64,000 nucleotides of DNA from Jilunia laotingensis (GCF_014385165.1 NZ_JACRTF010000001.1:1798001-1862000); one strand, 5' to 3'; positions 29,027 to 39,700 are shown, numbered from the stretch's first letter. The notes: generated by a model from the letters alone, not told the origin. Made by a program: numbers and translations.

Positions 29027-30142
29027 ATGAAGATCAAATTTATTTCAATTATAACCATTTTACTGTCTCTCTGGAGTTGTAATCAGAGCCGGACAAAAGA
29101 AATAACTTATAGTAATCCGCTTTCTGTCTCTTTCGGTGATCCTTATATTCTGGCCGCCTCGGACGGAAGGTATTATATGTATGGAACTTCCGGAGAAAAA
29201 GGTTTCAGAGCTTATTCCTCTGACGATCTCACCGATTGGAAAGAAGAAGGGCTGGTGTATCAGGGAGGAACCGATCAGTCCTGGAATGTAGATTGCTTTT
29301 GGGCACCTGAAGTGTATGAGCGGGGTGGCAAATACTATTTGTGGTATAGTGCCAATTGGAAACAAAACCCTACCAACGAGGAAGAGAACTTCAGGATTGG
29401 CGTTGCGGTGGCTGATAAACCAACCGGACCTTTCAAAGACTTAAATGATGGCCCGGTATTCGATCCCGGATATCCTGTGATCGATGCCAATTTATTGTTT
29501 GATGACAAAACGGGCAAGGTATATCTTTACTATTCACGTTGTTGCTACAAACATCCGGTAGAGAGTGAAATTGCATCTTTGGCAAAAGAGAAAGGCTGGT
29601 ATGACGAGATTGAAGAAAGTTGGATTTACGGAGTGGAATTGAAACCCGATTATTCGGGCATCATCGGTGAGCCAAAAGTGATGCTTTGTCCTCCCGCCTC
29701 TCTCGATGATAAGCAGGCTGAATGGGAAAGCCGTTCGGTGACCAGCCAGGAAGCTAATCGCCGATGGACGGAAGGATCGTTTATTTTCGAACGAAACGGC
29801 CTGTATTATATGATGTATTCGGCCAACTTCTTCGGAGGAGCCGATTATGCTGTCGGATATGCCACCTCGGAATCTCCGTTAGGACCGTTTAAGAAGTCTG
29901 ACCATAATCCGGTTCTTCAAAAGAACATAACAGCCGGGGGCGATGTGACAGGGACGGGGCATAATATGGTGCTTACCTTGTCCGACGGTCAGATGTTATG
30001 TGTCTATCACGGGCGCACAAAGAAGACAGGAAAGAACCGGGTGGTGTTCATCGATAAGATGGAAGTGCAGCCGAATGGTGAATTAGCAGTGCATGGACCG
30101 ACAACACAAGCATTGACTTTGAATGTCCCTGTCGGCAAATAG
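29027..30142 (+). CDS. GH43-family glycoside hydrolase, lipoprotein
   Basis: A 371-residue five-bladed beta-propeller glycosidase with a lipoprotein signal (MKIKFISIITILLSLWSC, lipidated Cys18), so anchored in the periplasm or outer membrane. The GH43 catalytic triad is in place: Asp38 in FGDPYI, Asp153 in VIDANL and Glu249 in WTEGSF. Family activities are alpha-L-arabinofuranosidase, beta-xylosidase or related; I cannot tell which. No susC/susD genes are near, so this is an isolated enzyme, not part of a full polysaccharide utilisation locus. The gene after it has its own promoter. Confidence 0.92.
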   Translation: MKIKFISIITILLSLWSCNQSRTKEITYSNPLSVSFGDPYILAASDGRYYMYGTSGEKGFRAYSSDDLTDWKEEGLVYQGGTDQSWNVDCFWAPEVYERGGKYYLWYSANWKQNPTNEEENFRIGVAVADKPTGPFKDLNDGPVFDPGYPVIDANLLFDDKTGKVYLYYSRCCYKHPVESEIASLAKEKGWYDEIEESWIYGVELKPDYSGIIGEPKVMLCPPASLDDKQAEWESRSVTSQEANRRWTEGSFIFERNGLYYMMYSANFFGGADYAVGYATSESPLGPFKKSDHNPVLQKNITAGGDVTGTGHNMVLTLSDGQMLCVYHGRTKKTGKNRVVFIDKMEVQPNGELAVHGPTTQALTLNVPVGK

Positions 30143-30187
30143 AAAGGGAGATCTCTGTATGGCATTGCTTTAACAATATATTTTAAG

Positions 30188-30195
30188 TATTTTTG
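30188..30195 (+). promoter_or_regulatory. -7 box of the phosphodiesterase gene
   Basis: TATTTTTG, fitting TAnnTTTG, 23 bases before the GTG start. Confidence 0.5.
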
Positions 30196-30218
30196 CAGTC
30201 AGATAAAAAAGCGTAATT

Positions 30219-31016
30219 GTGTGTACAAAGATTTTTTCAAGACTTATACAGTTTATTTGTATATTGCTTATTGTTGCATGTAAAAGTAAAACTGAACATT
30301 TCCCGAAAATAAGCGGACACCGCGGAACGAGTTTCATTGCTCCGGAAAATACGTTGGCTTCGATTGATTCTTGCATTAAATATAAAGTCGATCTTGCCGA
30401 ATGTGATGTATGTATTAGTAAGGACAGTGTTTTCTATCTTTTGCATGACTCTACCCTCGACCGGACAACGAACGGTTCGGGAGCTATTGCTAATTGGATG
30501 TCTTATGATATAGATACGTTGGATGCCGGCTCTTGGTTTAATCCCGTTTTTAAAGGAGTGCGTGTGCCACGTTTGGAAGATGCGCTGAGAAGGGCTAAAC
30601 AAGGGAAATTGGAACTGACGATCGATTATAGGAATGGCAATTTGAAAAGAATGCTTGATCTGATCCGGAGAGAGGGGATGCTCGACCATTGTACTTTCGT
30701 CTTTTATTCCGAAGATGACTTTAAAGCTTTCCGGAAACTTGCTCCTCAGGTCAAACGGTTGCAGGCCTATATTCGCACGAATAAGGATTTTGACTATGTG
30801 ATAGACAGTTTGAAGCCCGATATTGCGGTGGTACGGCTTGACTCGATAACTCCTCTGTGGATATCCCGTTGCCATGAGGCAGGAATGAAAGTGCTTGCTT
30901 TGGCATTAAAGAGTTCGGCTCCGGATGAAGACTATATCCGTGCTGCGCGTTTGGGAGTGGATGTGATTGCTACAGACCGGCCGGAATATATTATAAAGAA
31001 GTTCGGAAGAAGATAA
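30219..31016 (+). CDS. Glycerophosphodiester phosphodiesterase, lipoprotein
   Basis: A 265-residue protein that probably hydrolyses deacylated phospholipid diesters to glycerol 3-phosphate and an alcohol. Motifs: HRGTSFIAPENT (residue 34), AECDVCISKD and LLHDSTLDRTTNG, and GVDVIATDRPEYI at the C-terminus. The N-terminus (FICILLIVACKSK) is a lipoprotein signal with Cys21, so it works outside the cytoplasm. No ATG exists before or inside the signal sequence; translation must start at the GTG at 30219 (or a nearby non-ATG codon). Ends at a terminator shared with korB. Confidence 0.92.
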   Translation: MCTKIFSRLIQFICILLIVACKSKTEHFPKISGHRGTSFIAPENTLASIDSCIKYKVDLAECDVCISKDSVFYLLHDSTLDRTTNGSGAIANWMSYDIDTLDAGSWFNPVFKGVRVPRLEDALRRAKQGKLELTIDYRNGNLKRMLDLIRREGMLDHCTFVFYSEDDFKAFRKLAPQVKRLQAYIRTNKDFDYVIDSLKPDIAVVRLDSITPLWISRCHEAGMKVLALALKSSAPDEDYIRAARLGVDVIATDRPEYIIKKFGRR

Positions 31017-31060
31017 TGTGCATCCTTAAGGAATAATATATATAGAAGAGGTATAAAAAA

Positions 31061-31110
31061 AGAGAGATTGCATCAGAACCGTTCCGGTGGGATGCGATCT
31101 CTCTCGTTTT
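31061..31110. terminator. Bidirectional terminator between the phosphodiesterase gene and korB
   Basis: AGAGAGATTGCATC (31061-31074) pairs with GATGCGATCTCTCT (31091-31104) with one wobble pair; TCGTTTTTT on the right and a run of A (T on the minus strand) on the left. Confidence 0.9.
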
Positions 31111-31130
31111 TTGGTACATGCTGGAAATGT

Positions 31131-32141
31131 TTATTTCACTTCCCAAGTTTCATTTGTCATCAGGAGTTCGTTGAAATTGTGATATTTCTTTTTCCCTTTG
31201 ATTTCTTCGATTTGAGCAGCCACGGCTTCATTGTATGTGGGAGCTTCTACATCACGGATAACGCCCAGGGCGATCGGGAAGTCGGGGCCTTCCATCAAAG
31301 CGAGCTTCAACTGTAATGTATTGTCTTCGCAGTGTGCATCGTGTACCAGAATATCCTTTTCAGTGATACCGTTTTCACCAAGCTTCACAACCTTCAATCC
31401 GAAACCTTGTTGCATCAATCCGAATTCTTTGTTTTCTCCAAAGAGCATCGGTTTGCCATGTTCCAGATAGATAGCGTTTTTGGAACGCCCTTCTTTCGTA
31501 GCTACGCTTTCGTGTGTGCCGTCATTAAAGATGACACAGTTTTGCAAAACTTCGACCACGGAAGCACCTTTATGGTGGGCAGCGGCTTTCAAAACTTCGA
31601 CGGAAGCAGGACCGTCTACGGCAATGCAACGGGCAAAGAATTTACCGCGGGCGCCAAAAGCCAGTTCGGCCGGGTGGAAAGGATCTTCCACTGTGCCGTA
31701 AGGTGATGATTTCGTCACAAGTCCTCGTTCCGATGTCGGAGAATATTGTCCTTTGGTCAATCCGTAAATACGGTTGTTCAGCAGGATCATGTTCAAGTCG
31801 ATATTACGGCGTAAAGCATGAATGAAATGGTTACCGCCAATGGCCAGTCCGTCACCGTCACCGGAGATCTGCCAGATAGTCAGATCCGGATTGGCTACTT
31901 TCGCACCGGTGGCTACGGCAGCGGCACGTCCGTGTATAGTGTGGAATCCGTAGGTATTCACGTAATAAGGCAAACGTGAAGAACAGCCGATACCGGAAAT
32001 CACGGCAATGTTGTGCGGAGCTACTCCTAATTCGGCCATAGCCTTGTGCAGTGAGTTCAGGAAAGCGTGGTCGCCACATCCCGGGCACCAACGCGGCTGG
32101 CCTGATTTGTAATCTTTTGCTGTATATAATGTTTCGCTCAT
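31131..32141 (-). CDS. korB: 2-oxoglutarate:ferredoxin oxidoreductase, beta subunit
   Basis: A 336-residue thiamine-diphosphate subunit. RWCPGCGDHAFL near the N-terminus gives iron-sulphur cysteine ligands and the TPP motif is SGDGDGLAIGGNHF ... ILLNNRIYGLTKGQYSPTS. With KorA it reversibly converts 2-oxoglutarate and CoA to succinyl-CoA, CO2 and reduced ferredoxin; in anaerobes it may also run reductively. It follows korA after three bases, one operon. A related 2-oxoacid oxidoreductase (pyruvate or branched-chain) is the alternative, less likely by motif. Confidence 0.92.
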   Translation of the reverse strand: MSETLYTAKDYKSGQPRWCPGCGDHAFLNSLHKAMAELGVAPHNIAVISGIGCSSRLPYYVNTYGFHTIHGRAAAVATGAKVANPDLTIWQISGDGDGLAIGGNHFIHALRRNIDLNMILLNNRIYGLTKGQYSPTSERGLVTKSSPYGTVEDPFHPAELAFGARGKFFARCIAVDGPASVEVLKAAAHHKGASVVEVLQNCVIFNDGTHESVATKEGRSKNAIYLEHGKPMLFGENKEFGLMQQGFGLKVVKLGENGITEKDILVHDAHCEDNTLQLKLALMEGPDFPIALGVIRDVEAPTYNEAVAAQIEEIKGKKKYHNFNELLMTNETWEVK

Positions 32142-32144
32142 CTC

Positions 32145-33995
32145 TTATTCCTCCAATAATTTAGTGAATGCATCTACAAGTTCTCTCGTTACGAAAGGCT
32201 GGCCTTTCACCTGATTGTATTGGCTGATGTTCAGTCCGGGCACTTTCATGCGCAGGTATCCTGCAAACTGGCCCAAATTCTGTTCGGCAACTACAATCTT
32301 CTTGAATCTCTTCAATACCTCGGCTGTGTTCTTCGGCAGCGGGTTGATATATTGGAATTGGGCGAGTGCCACCTTCTTGCCACTCTTAAGCATGAATTCC
32401 ATAGCCAGATGAAGGTGTCCGTATGTTCCTCCCCAACCAACGATCAACAGGTCTGCATCCGGATCTCCTTGTATCTCCAGATTGGGAATGCAATCGGCAA
32501 TCTTGTCGACTTTGGCCTGACGTAGCAGGGTCATTTTTTGGTGATTATCGGGTTCTGTAGAGATGACACCTGTCTCATTACTCTTTTCCAGTCCTCCGAT
32601 GCGGTGCATGAAGCCTTCTGTTCCGGGAACAGCCCAATAGCGTGAGCCTGTCTTCTCGTTACGTTGGAATGGAGTCCAGGTTTCAGCCATGTCCGGAGTG
32701 ACATAAGGCGGGTTGATAGCAGGATATTCATCCAGATTAGGCAGTTTCCATGCAGCAGAACCGTTTGCGATGAATGCATCCGTCAACAGTACGACAGGAG
32801 TCATGTGTTCCAACGCAATCTTTGCTGCCATATAAGCGGCATCGAAACAATTGGTAGGTGAAGTAGCTGCAATGACCGGCATCGGGCTTTCGCCATTACG
32901 GCCATAAAGAGCTTGCAACAGGTCTGTTTGTTCTGATTTGGTAGGCATACCTGTAGAAGGGCCGCCACGCTGTACGTTGATCACTACCAATGGAAGTTCG
33001 GCAATGACAGCGAGGTTCATAGCTTCGCTCTTCAAGCAGACACCCGGTCCGGAAGTGGATGTTACGGCAAGGTCACCGGCAAAAGCAGCACCTACGGCGG
33101 AAGCGCATCCGGCTATTTCATCTTCGCACTGCACGGTTTTTACACCGAGTGATTTATGTTTAGACAGTTCGTGCAGAATGTCTGTGGCGGGTGTGATAGG
33201 ATAAGAACCTAAATAAAGCTCTAGTCCTGCCTTCTCGGCTGCGGCAATCAAACCGTAAGCAGTCGCTTTATTTCCATTGATGTCTGTATATAGTCCTTTT
33301 GCCTTTTGATTCTTACTTTCTATTTTGTAAGTGGAAGTGGCGGCATGGGTATTTGCACCATAATTATAACCGTCATTGAGTACTTTGATATTAGCAGCTG
33401 CAATTTCCGGTTTTTTGGCAAATTTCTGGCGGATCATGGTTTCAGCAGCTTCGAGGTTGCGATTGAAAAGCCAGCAAACCAGTCCGAGTGCGAACATGTT
33501 TTTGCAACGAAGCACCGCTTTATTATCCAATCCGGAGTCTTTAAGACTCTCTTTGCACATGGATGAGATAGGTACTTCGAGTACTTCTTGTTTGATACCC
33601 AGCTCTTCGAACGGGTTATTGGTTGTAAATTTAGCTTTTTCCAAGTCTTTTGTTCCAAAGGAATCGGAATCTGTGATTACCAGTCCTTGAGGCTTGCAGA
33701 ACTTGATTTGTGTTTTCAATGCTGCCGGGTTCATTGCTACCAACACGTGGCAATGGTCACCGGGAGTGAAGATTTTGTCTGCTCCAATGTGTACTTGGAA
33801 ACCCGATACTCCCGTCAGTGAACCTTGCGGGGCGCGTATATCTGCCGGGTAGTCCGGGAATGTACAGATGTCATTACCTACTGTTGCCGACACGTTCGAG
33901 AAGATGTTGCCGGCCAACTGCATACCATCGCCGGAATCGCCGGAGAAGCGTACTACCACTTGCTCCAATTCTTTAACCATCATTTCGTCTGCCAT
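32145..33995 (-). CDS. korA: 2-oxoglutarate:ferredoxin oxidoreductase, fused gamma-alpha subunit
   Basis: A 616-residue fusion: residues 1 to about 190 are the gamma domain (VVRFSGDSGDGMQLAGNI, PADIRAPQGSLTGVSGFQVHIG), followed by the alpha domain from about 225 (GNKATAYGLIAAAEKAGLELYLGSYPITPATDILHEL, TSTSGPGVCLKSEAMNLA, NVQRGGPSTGMPTKSEQTDL). This fused form is common in Bacteroidetes and actinobacteria. No separate 4Fe-4S ferredoxin-like delta subunit is encoded beside it, so electrons pass through the beta-subunit cluster to free ferredoxin. Own promoter about 120 bases upstream. Confidence 0.93.
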   Translation of the reverse strand: MADEMMVKELEQVVVRFSGDSGDGMQLAGNIFSNVSATVGNDICTFPDYPADIRAPQGSLTGVSGFQVHIGADKIFTPGDHCHVLVAMNPAALKTQIKFCKPQGLVITDSDSFGTKDLEKAKFTTNNPFEELGIKQEVLEVPISSMCKESLKDSGLDNKAVLRCKNMFALGLVCWLFNRNLEAAETMIRQKFAKKPEIAAANIKVLNDGYNYGANTHAATSTYKIESKNQKAKGLYTDINGNKATAYGLIAAAEKAGLELYLGSYPITPATDILHELSKHKSLGVKTVQCEDEIAGCASAVGAAFAGDLAVTSTSGPGVCLKSEAMNLAVIAELPLVVINVQRGGPSTGMPTKSEQTDLLQALYGRNGESPMPVIAATSPTNCFDAAYMAAKIALEHMTPVVLLTDAFIANGSAAWKLPNLDEYPAINPPYVTPDMAETWTPFQRNEKTGSRYWAVPGTEGFMHRIGGLEKSNETGVISTEPDNHQKMTLLRQAKVDKIADCIPNLEIQGDPDADLLIVGWGGTYGHLHLAMEFMLKSGKKVALAQFQYINPLPKNTAEVLKRFKKIVVAEQNLGQFAGYLRMKVPGLNISQYNQVKGQPFVTRELVDAFTKLLEE

Positions 33996-34113
33996 AATTT
34001 TATTTACTAATTTAAATTAAGGATTAACTGTGTTACATTCATGCATAAATATCACCTTAACAATTGTTGCTCTTGTATATTCATTTACTATGCAGAAGGT
34101 TTGGCAAAGGTCG

Positions 34114-34121
34114 CAAAGTAA
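34114..34121 (-). promoter_or_regulatory. -7 box of korAB
   Basis: TTACTTTG on the minus strand, one mismatch from TAnnTTTG, about 120 bases upstream of korA. Confidence 0.4.
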
Positions 34122-34451
34122 AATGACTTAGCAAAATGTTTTGCAGTTTATCTGTAGTCGTCTATCAAAAGATTTATCATTCTTCTGGTTTAATATGGCT
34201 AAAGTAAGGGATGCTTCCATGTTTTATCTTGGTTTTATGCTAATGTGGTTTCATTTTGTTACCGTTATCTTGAATAGGTAATTACTTATTGTCCTCTATT
34301 TTATATATTTTATAATACATATGTTATATTTATTCTGAATTTGCTTTCAAATATAGCATTTATCCTCTGTTTTTAGTGTCATTAAATCAGTTTCTGTGTT
34401 TCGAAGTAACAGTGTTATTCTTCTGTTTTATATAAAACTGAGTATTCCGTC

Positions 34452-34481
34452 TTGTTAAATCAAGAGAATAAGTTATCTTTG
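34452..34481 (+). promoter_or_regulatory. tRNA-Arg promoter
   Basis: TTG at 34452-34454, 19 bases, then a perfect TATCTTTG at 34474-34481, 20 bases before the tRNA. Confidence 0.7.
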
Positions 34482-34500
34482 CAACCGAAATCTGAAAAGA

Positions 34501-34572
34501 GGTCCTGTAGTTCAACGGATAGAATAGAAGTTTCCTAAACTTTAGATAGGGGTTCGATTCCCCTCGGGACTA
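34501..34572 (+). tRNA. tRNA-Arg, anticodon CCT
   Basis: A 72-base cloverleaf: acceptor GGTCCTG/CGGGACT with two wobble pairs, T8 A9, D arm GTTC...GAAT, anticodon stem GAAGT/ACTTT around loop TTCCTAA (anticodon CCT, reads AGG), a four-base variable region, and T arm AGGGG-TTCGATT-CCCCT. CCA is not encoded. Monocistronic. Confidence 0.93.
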
Positions 34573-34843
34573 CAATCGGAAATGCTAAATTCTCTATGTA
34601 TGAATATGTTATTGATTTTCGATTAATTGGTATTGCATAACATTCCCATGATATTTTAGCGGGTAGATGATATCTTTTATTGTTTCGATGGACAACCACG
34701 TAACCTTATAGGATTCATTTCTCTTGAAAAGAAGTGGCAACGACTGTTTCAATGATTGTTATATCTAGGGAAATAACTACAATAAATACTGCCGCAGATG
34801 TGACAAATTGAGAGAGATACAAAATCATTCTTTAAGAATGCCG
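34573..34843. other. Intergenic region after tRNA-Arg
   Basis: About 270 AT-rich bases. No gene, repeat or attachment-site duplication of the tRNA 3' end is visible. Confidence 0.4.
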
Positions 34844-36586
34844 TCAAATCCTTCTTAAATAATCTTCCAATGATTCGTCTTGTTCCAAGTGTAATTTCTT
34901 CCTAATGCGGTAACGGCTTGTGTTGATCGTTTCGGGTAGGACATAAAGCATCTGGGCTATTTGTTTATTTGTCATTCCTATTCGTATATAGGCACAAAGT
35001 CTCAGATCGTTTTCTGAAAGCACCGGATGCCTCTCACTCAGTTTGAGGAAAAAGTTAGGATGTACTTCTTCAAAATGTAGTTTAAAGAATGCCCATTCAT
35101 CTCCAGTGCCCAAGTGTTTTTTTATTTGATAGTTAAGAGCTTTCTCCTGTTGCCGGGGGAGGAGCCCTTGACTGGCAAAATCCTCTATTTGTCCCATCAA
35201 TTCTTTTAAAAGCTGGTTCTTCTCTGCCATGATCATTGAATTGGAGGTCAGTTCTCTGTTTTTTAAGTCTATTTTCATAAGGAACTGTTCATTTTGTAAT
35301 TTCTCTCTTTCCAATCGTTCATTCAATTCCCGGTTCTCAGCTTCTTTCAGCAGTTTGTTGATTTTCTCTTTTTTGCGTAAAATCCACAGTATATAAAATC
35401 CGATAATTGCCAAGAAAGTGACAGAAAATATAATAATTAATGTGATCCTTTTATGTTTTCGCATGTTCATGTCAGCCTCTTTCAGCTCTTTTTCATATTG
35501 TTTAATGGCAGCGCGTACTTCCAGTCTGTTTATCTCATTTGATTTGGCGTGACCGGTCGTTTCCTCTTTATATTGCAGATAGCGTTTGAGACATTGGTAA
35601 GCACTATCCGGTTCATTCTTACGATCGAATATTTCCGAAAGGCCGTATAATGTATGTATGGCGGAGTAAGCGTCTTTGTTTGCTTCTGCGAGTTGCCGTG
35701 CTTTCTTGAAATAAAATAAAGCAGAGTCATTATCATGTTTGTATATGTAGATAGCCCCCATATTAATCAGTGTATAGGTCTGGGAAGTTTTATTGGTTAC
35801 GTGTTGTGCTGTTCTGTATGCTTCTCGCGCGTACCTTTCTTTATCGGTAAGTGTCTTTGAAACATAATAGAGAGAGGTAAGTATATCTACTTTCAACGTG
35901 GCATCGTCTTCGGTAATTTTATTTTGGAGCAAAGTTGTCAATATATCTATTGCCTTCTGTTGATTCCCCAAATGATATTGGCTGATTCCGATATTATGTT
36001 CGTTTTTCAATTCATCCGTATCGAATCCTCCTTTCCTGAAAGCCTCGTTTGCTAATAAATAATATTTATATCCTTCTTGATACTCGCCAATCCTACGCAT
36101 GATGGAGCCGATATTAACGTATGTGTACCCCAGATTATAAAGGTCTCCGATCGATTTGAAATAATTCTCCTGTGTTTTGAATACACGATAAGCCTCCGGG
36201 TAAATGTTGCGTTTAGCTAACAACATACCCTTTACAAATGATATTCTTGCAAAATCATAACTATATGCCGCAGAATCAGCCTTTTCCAAAGCTTGGAGGA
36301 TCAATGCTTCGGTCTTTTCCGTGTTCGTTTCAAATTGCAGCCATGCATCCCAGTATAGTGCGCGAACCAGTAGATTGGGGTTCTTTTTTTGTGTGGCAAT
36401 TTGGTACATATCGTTGACAAGCGGATAGAATTCCATCCGGTTATTGCTTTTGCAGCTTGTCATCTCGAGTTGAATGCCCAATGAGTCGAAAGCCATATCG
36501 ATGGCTTTCCATCTATAAGGATTGCTTCCCCAAATTGGGAGTTGGCATGAAATCAGACATAAATATATTAAAAATGCATTTTTCAT
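34844..36586 (-). CDS. Membrane-anchored TPR regulator with C-terminal LuxR-type HTH
   Basis: A 580-residue protein from the ATG at 36586 (MKNAFLIYLCLISCQLPIWG, a signal or anchor). Residues about 40-345 are TPR repeats, lying outside the cytoplasm; one membrane segment follows (ITLIIIFSVTFLAIIGFYILWIL), then a coiled coil and a LuxR-type DNA-binding domain (LSENDLRLCAYIRIGMTNKQIAQMLYVLPETINTSRYRIRKKLHL). This layout suggests a one-component regulator that carries a periplasmic interaction signal to DNA. It is divergent from the large secreted protein at 36732, separated by 145 bases, its likely target. A TATCTTTG box ends only five bases before this ATG, so the transcript may be leaderless. 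Confidence 0.9.
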   Translation of the reverse strand: MKNAFLIYLCLISCQLPIWGSNPYRWKAIDMAFDSLGIQLEMTSCKSNNRMEFYPLVNDMYQIATQKKNPNLLVRALYWDAWLQFETNTEKTEALILQALEKADSAAYSYDFARISFVKGMLLAKRNIYPEAYRVFKTQENYFKSIGDLYNLGYTYVNIGSIMRRIGEYQEGYKYYLLANEAFRKGGFDTDELKNEHNIGISQYHLGNQQKAIDILTTLLQNKITEDDATLKVDILTSLYYVSKTLTDKERYAREAYRTAQHVTNKTSQTYTLINMGAIYIYKHDNDSALFYFKKARQLAEANKDAYSAIHTLYGLSEIFDRKNEPDSAYQCLKRYLQYKEETTGHAKSNEINRLEVRAAIKQYEKELKEADMNMRKHKRITLIIIFSVTFLAIIGFYILWILRKKEKINKLLKEAENRELNERLEREKLQNEQFLMKIDLKNRELTSNSMIMAEKNQLLKELMGQIEDFASQGLLPRQQEKALNYQIKKHLGTGDEWAFFKLHFEEVHPNFFLKLSERHPVLSENDLRLCAYIRIGMTNKQIAQMLYVLPETINTSRYRIRKKLHLEQDESLEDYLRRI

Positions 36587-36590
36587 GCTA

Positions 36591-36598
36591 CAAAGATA
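36591..36598 (-). promoter_or_regulatory. -7 box very close to the TPR regulator start
   Basis: Perfect TATCTTTG on the minus strand, five bases upstream of the ATG at 36586, predicting a leaderless or nearly leaderless message. Confidence 0.45.
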
Positions 36599-36662
36599 AT
36601 GAAATTGACATTTGTACATCATTTGTCTATTGGCTTTTTTACGATGAAATGGCTCATTCTGC

Positions 36663-36670
36663 TAATTTTG
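36663..36670 (+). promoter_or_regulatory. -7 box of the large secreted protein gene
   Basis: TAATTTTG, fitting TAnnTTTG, 61 bases before the ATG at 36732. Confidence 0.45.
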
Positions 36671-36731
36671 CCTATTATTGTTTAACACTCCCGGTGGGTA
36701 TCCCCCTGCTTTGGGAATAAAATGATTGCTT

Positions 36732-39700
36732 ATGAAAAATATTACTTTTAAGATGATTTTTCTGTTAGTGGCATTGTCGGGTTGGAACTTTGCTATGGCG
36801 CAGATGAAAGCTCCTCATACATTAAGAGGAGAGAGTGATATGGCTACGGTCAGTTTATCGTGGAAAAGTCCGACTAGTCCGCAAACTCTTCAATGGCACC
36901 ATGATCGGGATTATGACGGAGAAACGGGTATTAGTATGAGTGGAAAGATGCCTGAAATTTACGTGGCTAACCTATTTACAAAAGAGGATCTAAAAGGTTA
37001 CAAAGATGCGGTAATCGATTCGGTTGCTTATTTTCATTACCGTCCTGTGTTTAGTATTACTATTCAGCTTTATGAGAACGGAGAAGTGGTGTACGAGCAG
37101 CCTGTCGATACCAAGAGTTTGGAACTGAATAAAATGGCTTCTGTTAAATTGGACAAACCTTATACGATAAAGACGGATGTCGATCTGATGATTGCAGTCA
37201 AGTTCTTGCATGGCGAGAATTTGGATTTTGTAGCCATCATGGATAATGGACCTGTTGTGACGGGAAAGGGCGATTTATACTCTTACGATGGTGTAAACTG
37301 GAAGAGTGTAGGGCGTGGTAACTTTTTGGTGACAGGACATATTCAAGGTACGGTCGCCACCGAGGAACCGGACGGATATAATGTATACCGCGGGGATGCA
37401 AAGGTAAATACGGAATTGCTGGAAGCTACGGAAGTACGCTTTTCGGACGAACCGGTCGGTACGTTTGATTACCATGTTACAGCCGTGTATGGTGATAAAG
37501 AAGAACGTTCTAACACCGTTACGCTGACCAATAAGTCTGCAACCGACTATCGCCCTGTTGTAACCAATGTCGGTGTACAAGTGGAAGGCATGAAAGTAAC
37601 AACCACGTGGAATACGCCTTTCTCCGGGAATGAATTGACTTGGAGCAGCAAAGAGATTTTAGGCGGAATGAAGGGAACCGGCACAAAACCTAAATTATGG
37701 ATTGTGCATGCTTTTGATGCTAAGGAGCTTTTGGCTTATAACAATCACCAGATCACTGCTATAAATGTCGGTTTCTACGAGGCAAAGGTCGATTCTTTAT
37801 GGATGGTTATTTTTGCGGATGGGAAAATTGCTTATACAGAAAGAGTAGAAGATGCGGTGTTGTCGCAAATAAAAGCCAATTCGTGGATGAAGTTTACTTT
37901 GAAAACCCCTTATCAGATACCTTTAGGAAGTGATTTACGGTTTGGATATTTGGTCTATACACCCGAAGGCGTTTCTCCTGCAGGACGTGACGGTGGCCCG
38001 CAAGTTCCGTCCAGAGGCGGCTGGTTCTCGACCAGTTCACCGGCAACGAGTGGTCTGGAGAATACGAAACCTACCTGGAAGGAGTTATTAGATGGCGGAT
38101 ATGATTATAATTGGACTTTAAGTGCAGATGTTGAGCCTGTCGGTGAAGGAGGAAATAAGATAGAAGCACAGTCTTACGATGTTTATCGGGATGGACAAAA
38201 GGTTGCAGAGGCAGTTACCGTTAATTCGTATGTAGATGAAGTCCCATCTCCCGGTACTTATGAGTATGGTATCGTTGCACATTTCAAGGATGGGAAAGAG
38301 TCGGAAATGTCCGCCACAGTGAAAGCAAAAGTTGCGTTACCTGCAGAGTATGTGTCTCCTATGTTCCTTGAAAAGTCATTTAGTGAAGGAAATCTTTCTC
38401 TTTCTTGGAGTACGGATGTTCGTGAACTGAAACATTATAATGAGGTGGTATATAGCTATGGCTTGCAAGATACGAAAGATATCGATGCCTATTTCGGAGC
38501 AAGTTTTACTCCAGAGGAAGTTAATGCGATCAATGGTTATACTATTACAGGGGTCAATATGGGGCTTGCAGATACCGTGAAGAAATTGGAAGTATTCCTT
38601 TATATAGATGACCAGGTTGTTGCCAGTAAGGTAGTAGATGCTGCTGCTTTCCCGTTGCTTGAGATGAATGTGGTTAAGTTTGACACCCCGGTTGCTGTTC
38701 CCGAAGGAAAGACTGTCCTGGTTGCTTATCACATTGTCTATGAAGTTGGTAAGAGTCCTACCCTTTTGGATGACGGACCGTTGGTAGAAGGAGGCGCATT
38801 GATCAGCTTTGAAGGAACCCGTTGGTCGAATTTAGGTTTGATAAGTACAGTTGTAAAGAACAATAATATTGTAATCGGTCTTGTGGCTGAACCTAAAGAA
38901 GAACCTGCTTCTTATGTCTTATCCAAGTTTTCGTCAGCACCTATCCTTATCAGGCAAATTATGAATGACAAATTAAGCGACCTTTCTGAGGCTTTGACAC
39001 CGTTCGCATTGGAATCTGATGCACAAACGACTTCTACTTTGGCAAATAAGGCTGGTATTTTTAAGGCAGAAACGACTACTCCGAAAGTAAAAAGCTATAG
39101 ACTCTATTGTAATGGTAGTTTAGTTGAAGAATTGGACGGTACGAGCTATTCTGTAAAAGGTCTGCCGTATGGAGCATATAGTTATGCTGTGTCTGCCGTA
39201 TATGATAATGGTTGGGAGTCTGCTTTATCCGATTCTTATGATATTAATTATCAACAACCTAATCTGGTTTCTGCACCATATGCTTTGACGGGAGAACGGG
39301 ACGGAAAGGACTTGAATTTGACATGGCAATCTCCTTCCGAGGCGAATGAATTAACTTGGCAGGACAAAGAATCCACCAGTCTGGCTGTAGGATTGAGTGG
39401 TAAAGCAACGGTTGAAGGCTATTTTGCTATTCTTTATTCGGAAGAAGATCTGAAGAATGAAGGGAAGATAGGACAGTTTATCACGCACGTTAAGTTTGGA
39501 TTAGCCGATCCTGGACTTGATGCATGTAAGATTGTGATTTATTTCGATAAGAACCGTTATTACGAGCAGGAAGTCAATGTAGAAACATTGATAAAAGGGG
39601 AAAACTCAGTACGTTTGGATACTCCGGTGGAATTGTTGGCCGGTCGTGAGGTCATGGTAGGTTATTATGCCAAATATGCGAGTACGATCAAACCTAATAT

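Larger units (their letters stand above)
33996..34500. other. Intergenic region between korA and tRNA-Arg
   Basis: About 500 AT-rich bases without a credible frame. It holds the korA promoter at the left and the tRNA promoter at the right; I see no repeat or stable structure in between. Confidence 0.5.

Noticed and set aside
34501..34843. Integrated element at tRNA-Arg
   Set aside because: No integrase gene and no duplicate of the tRNA 3' end in the flanking sequence.
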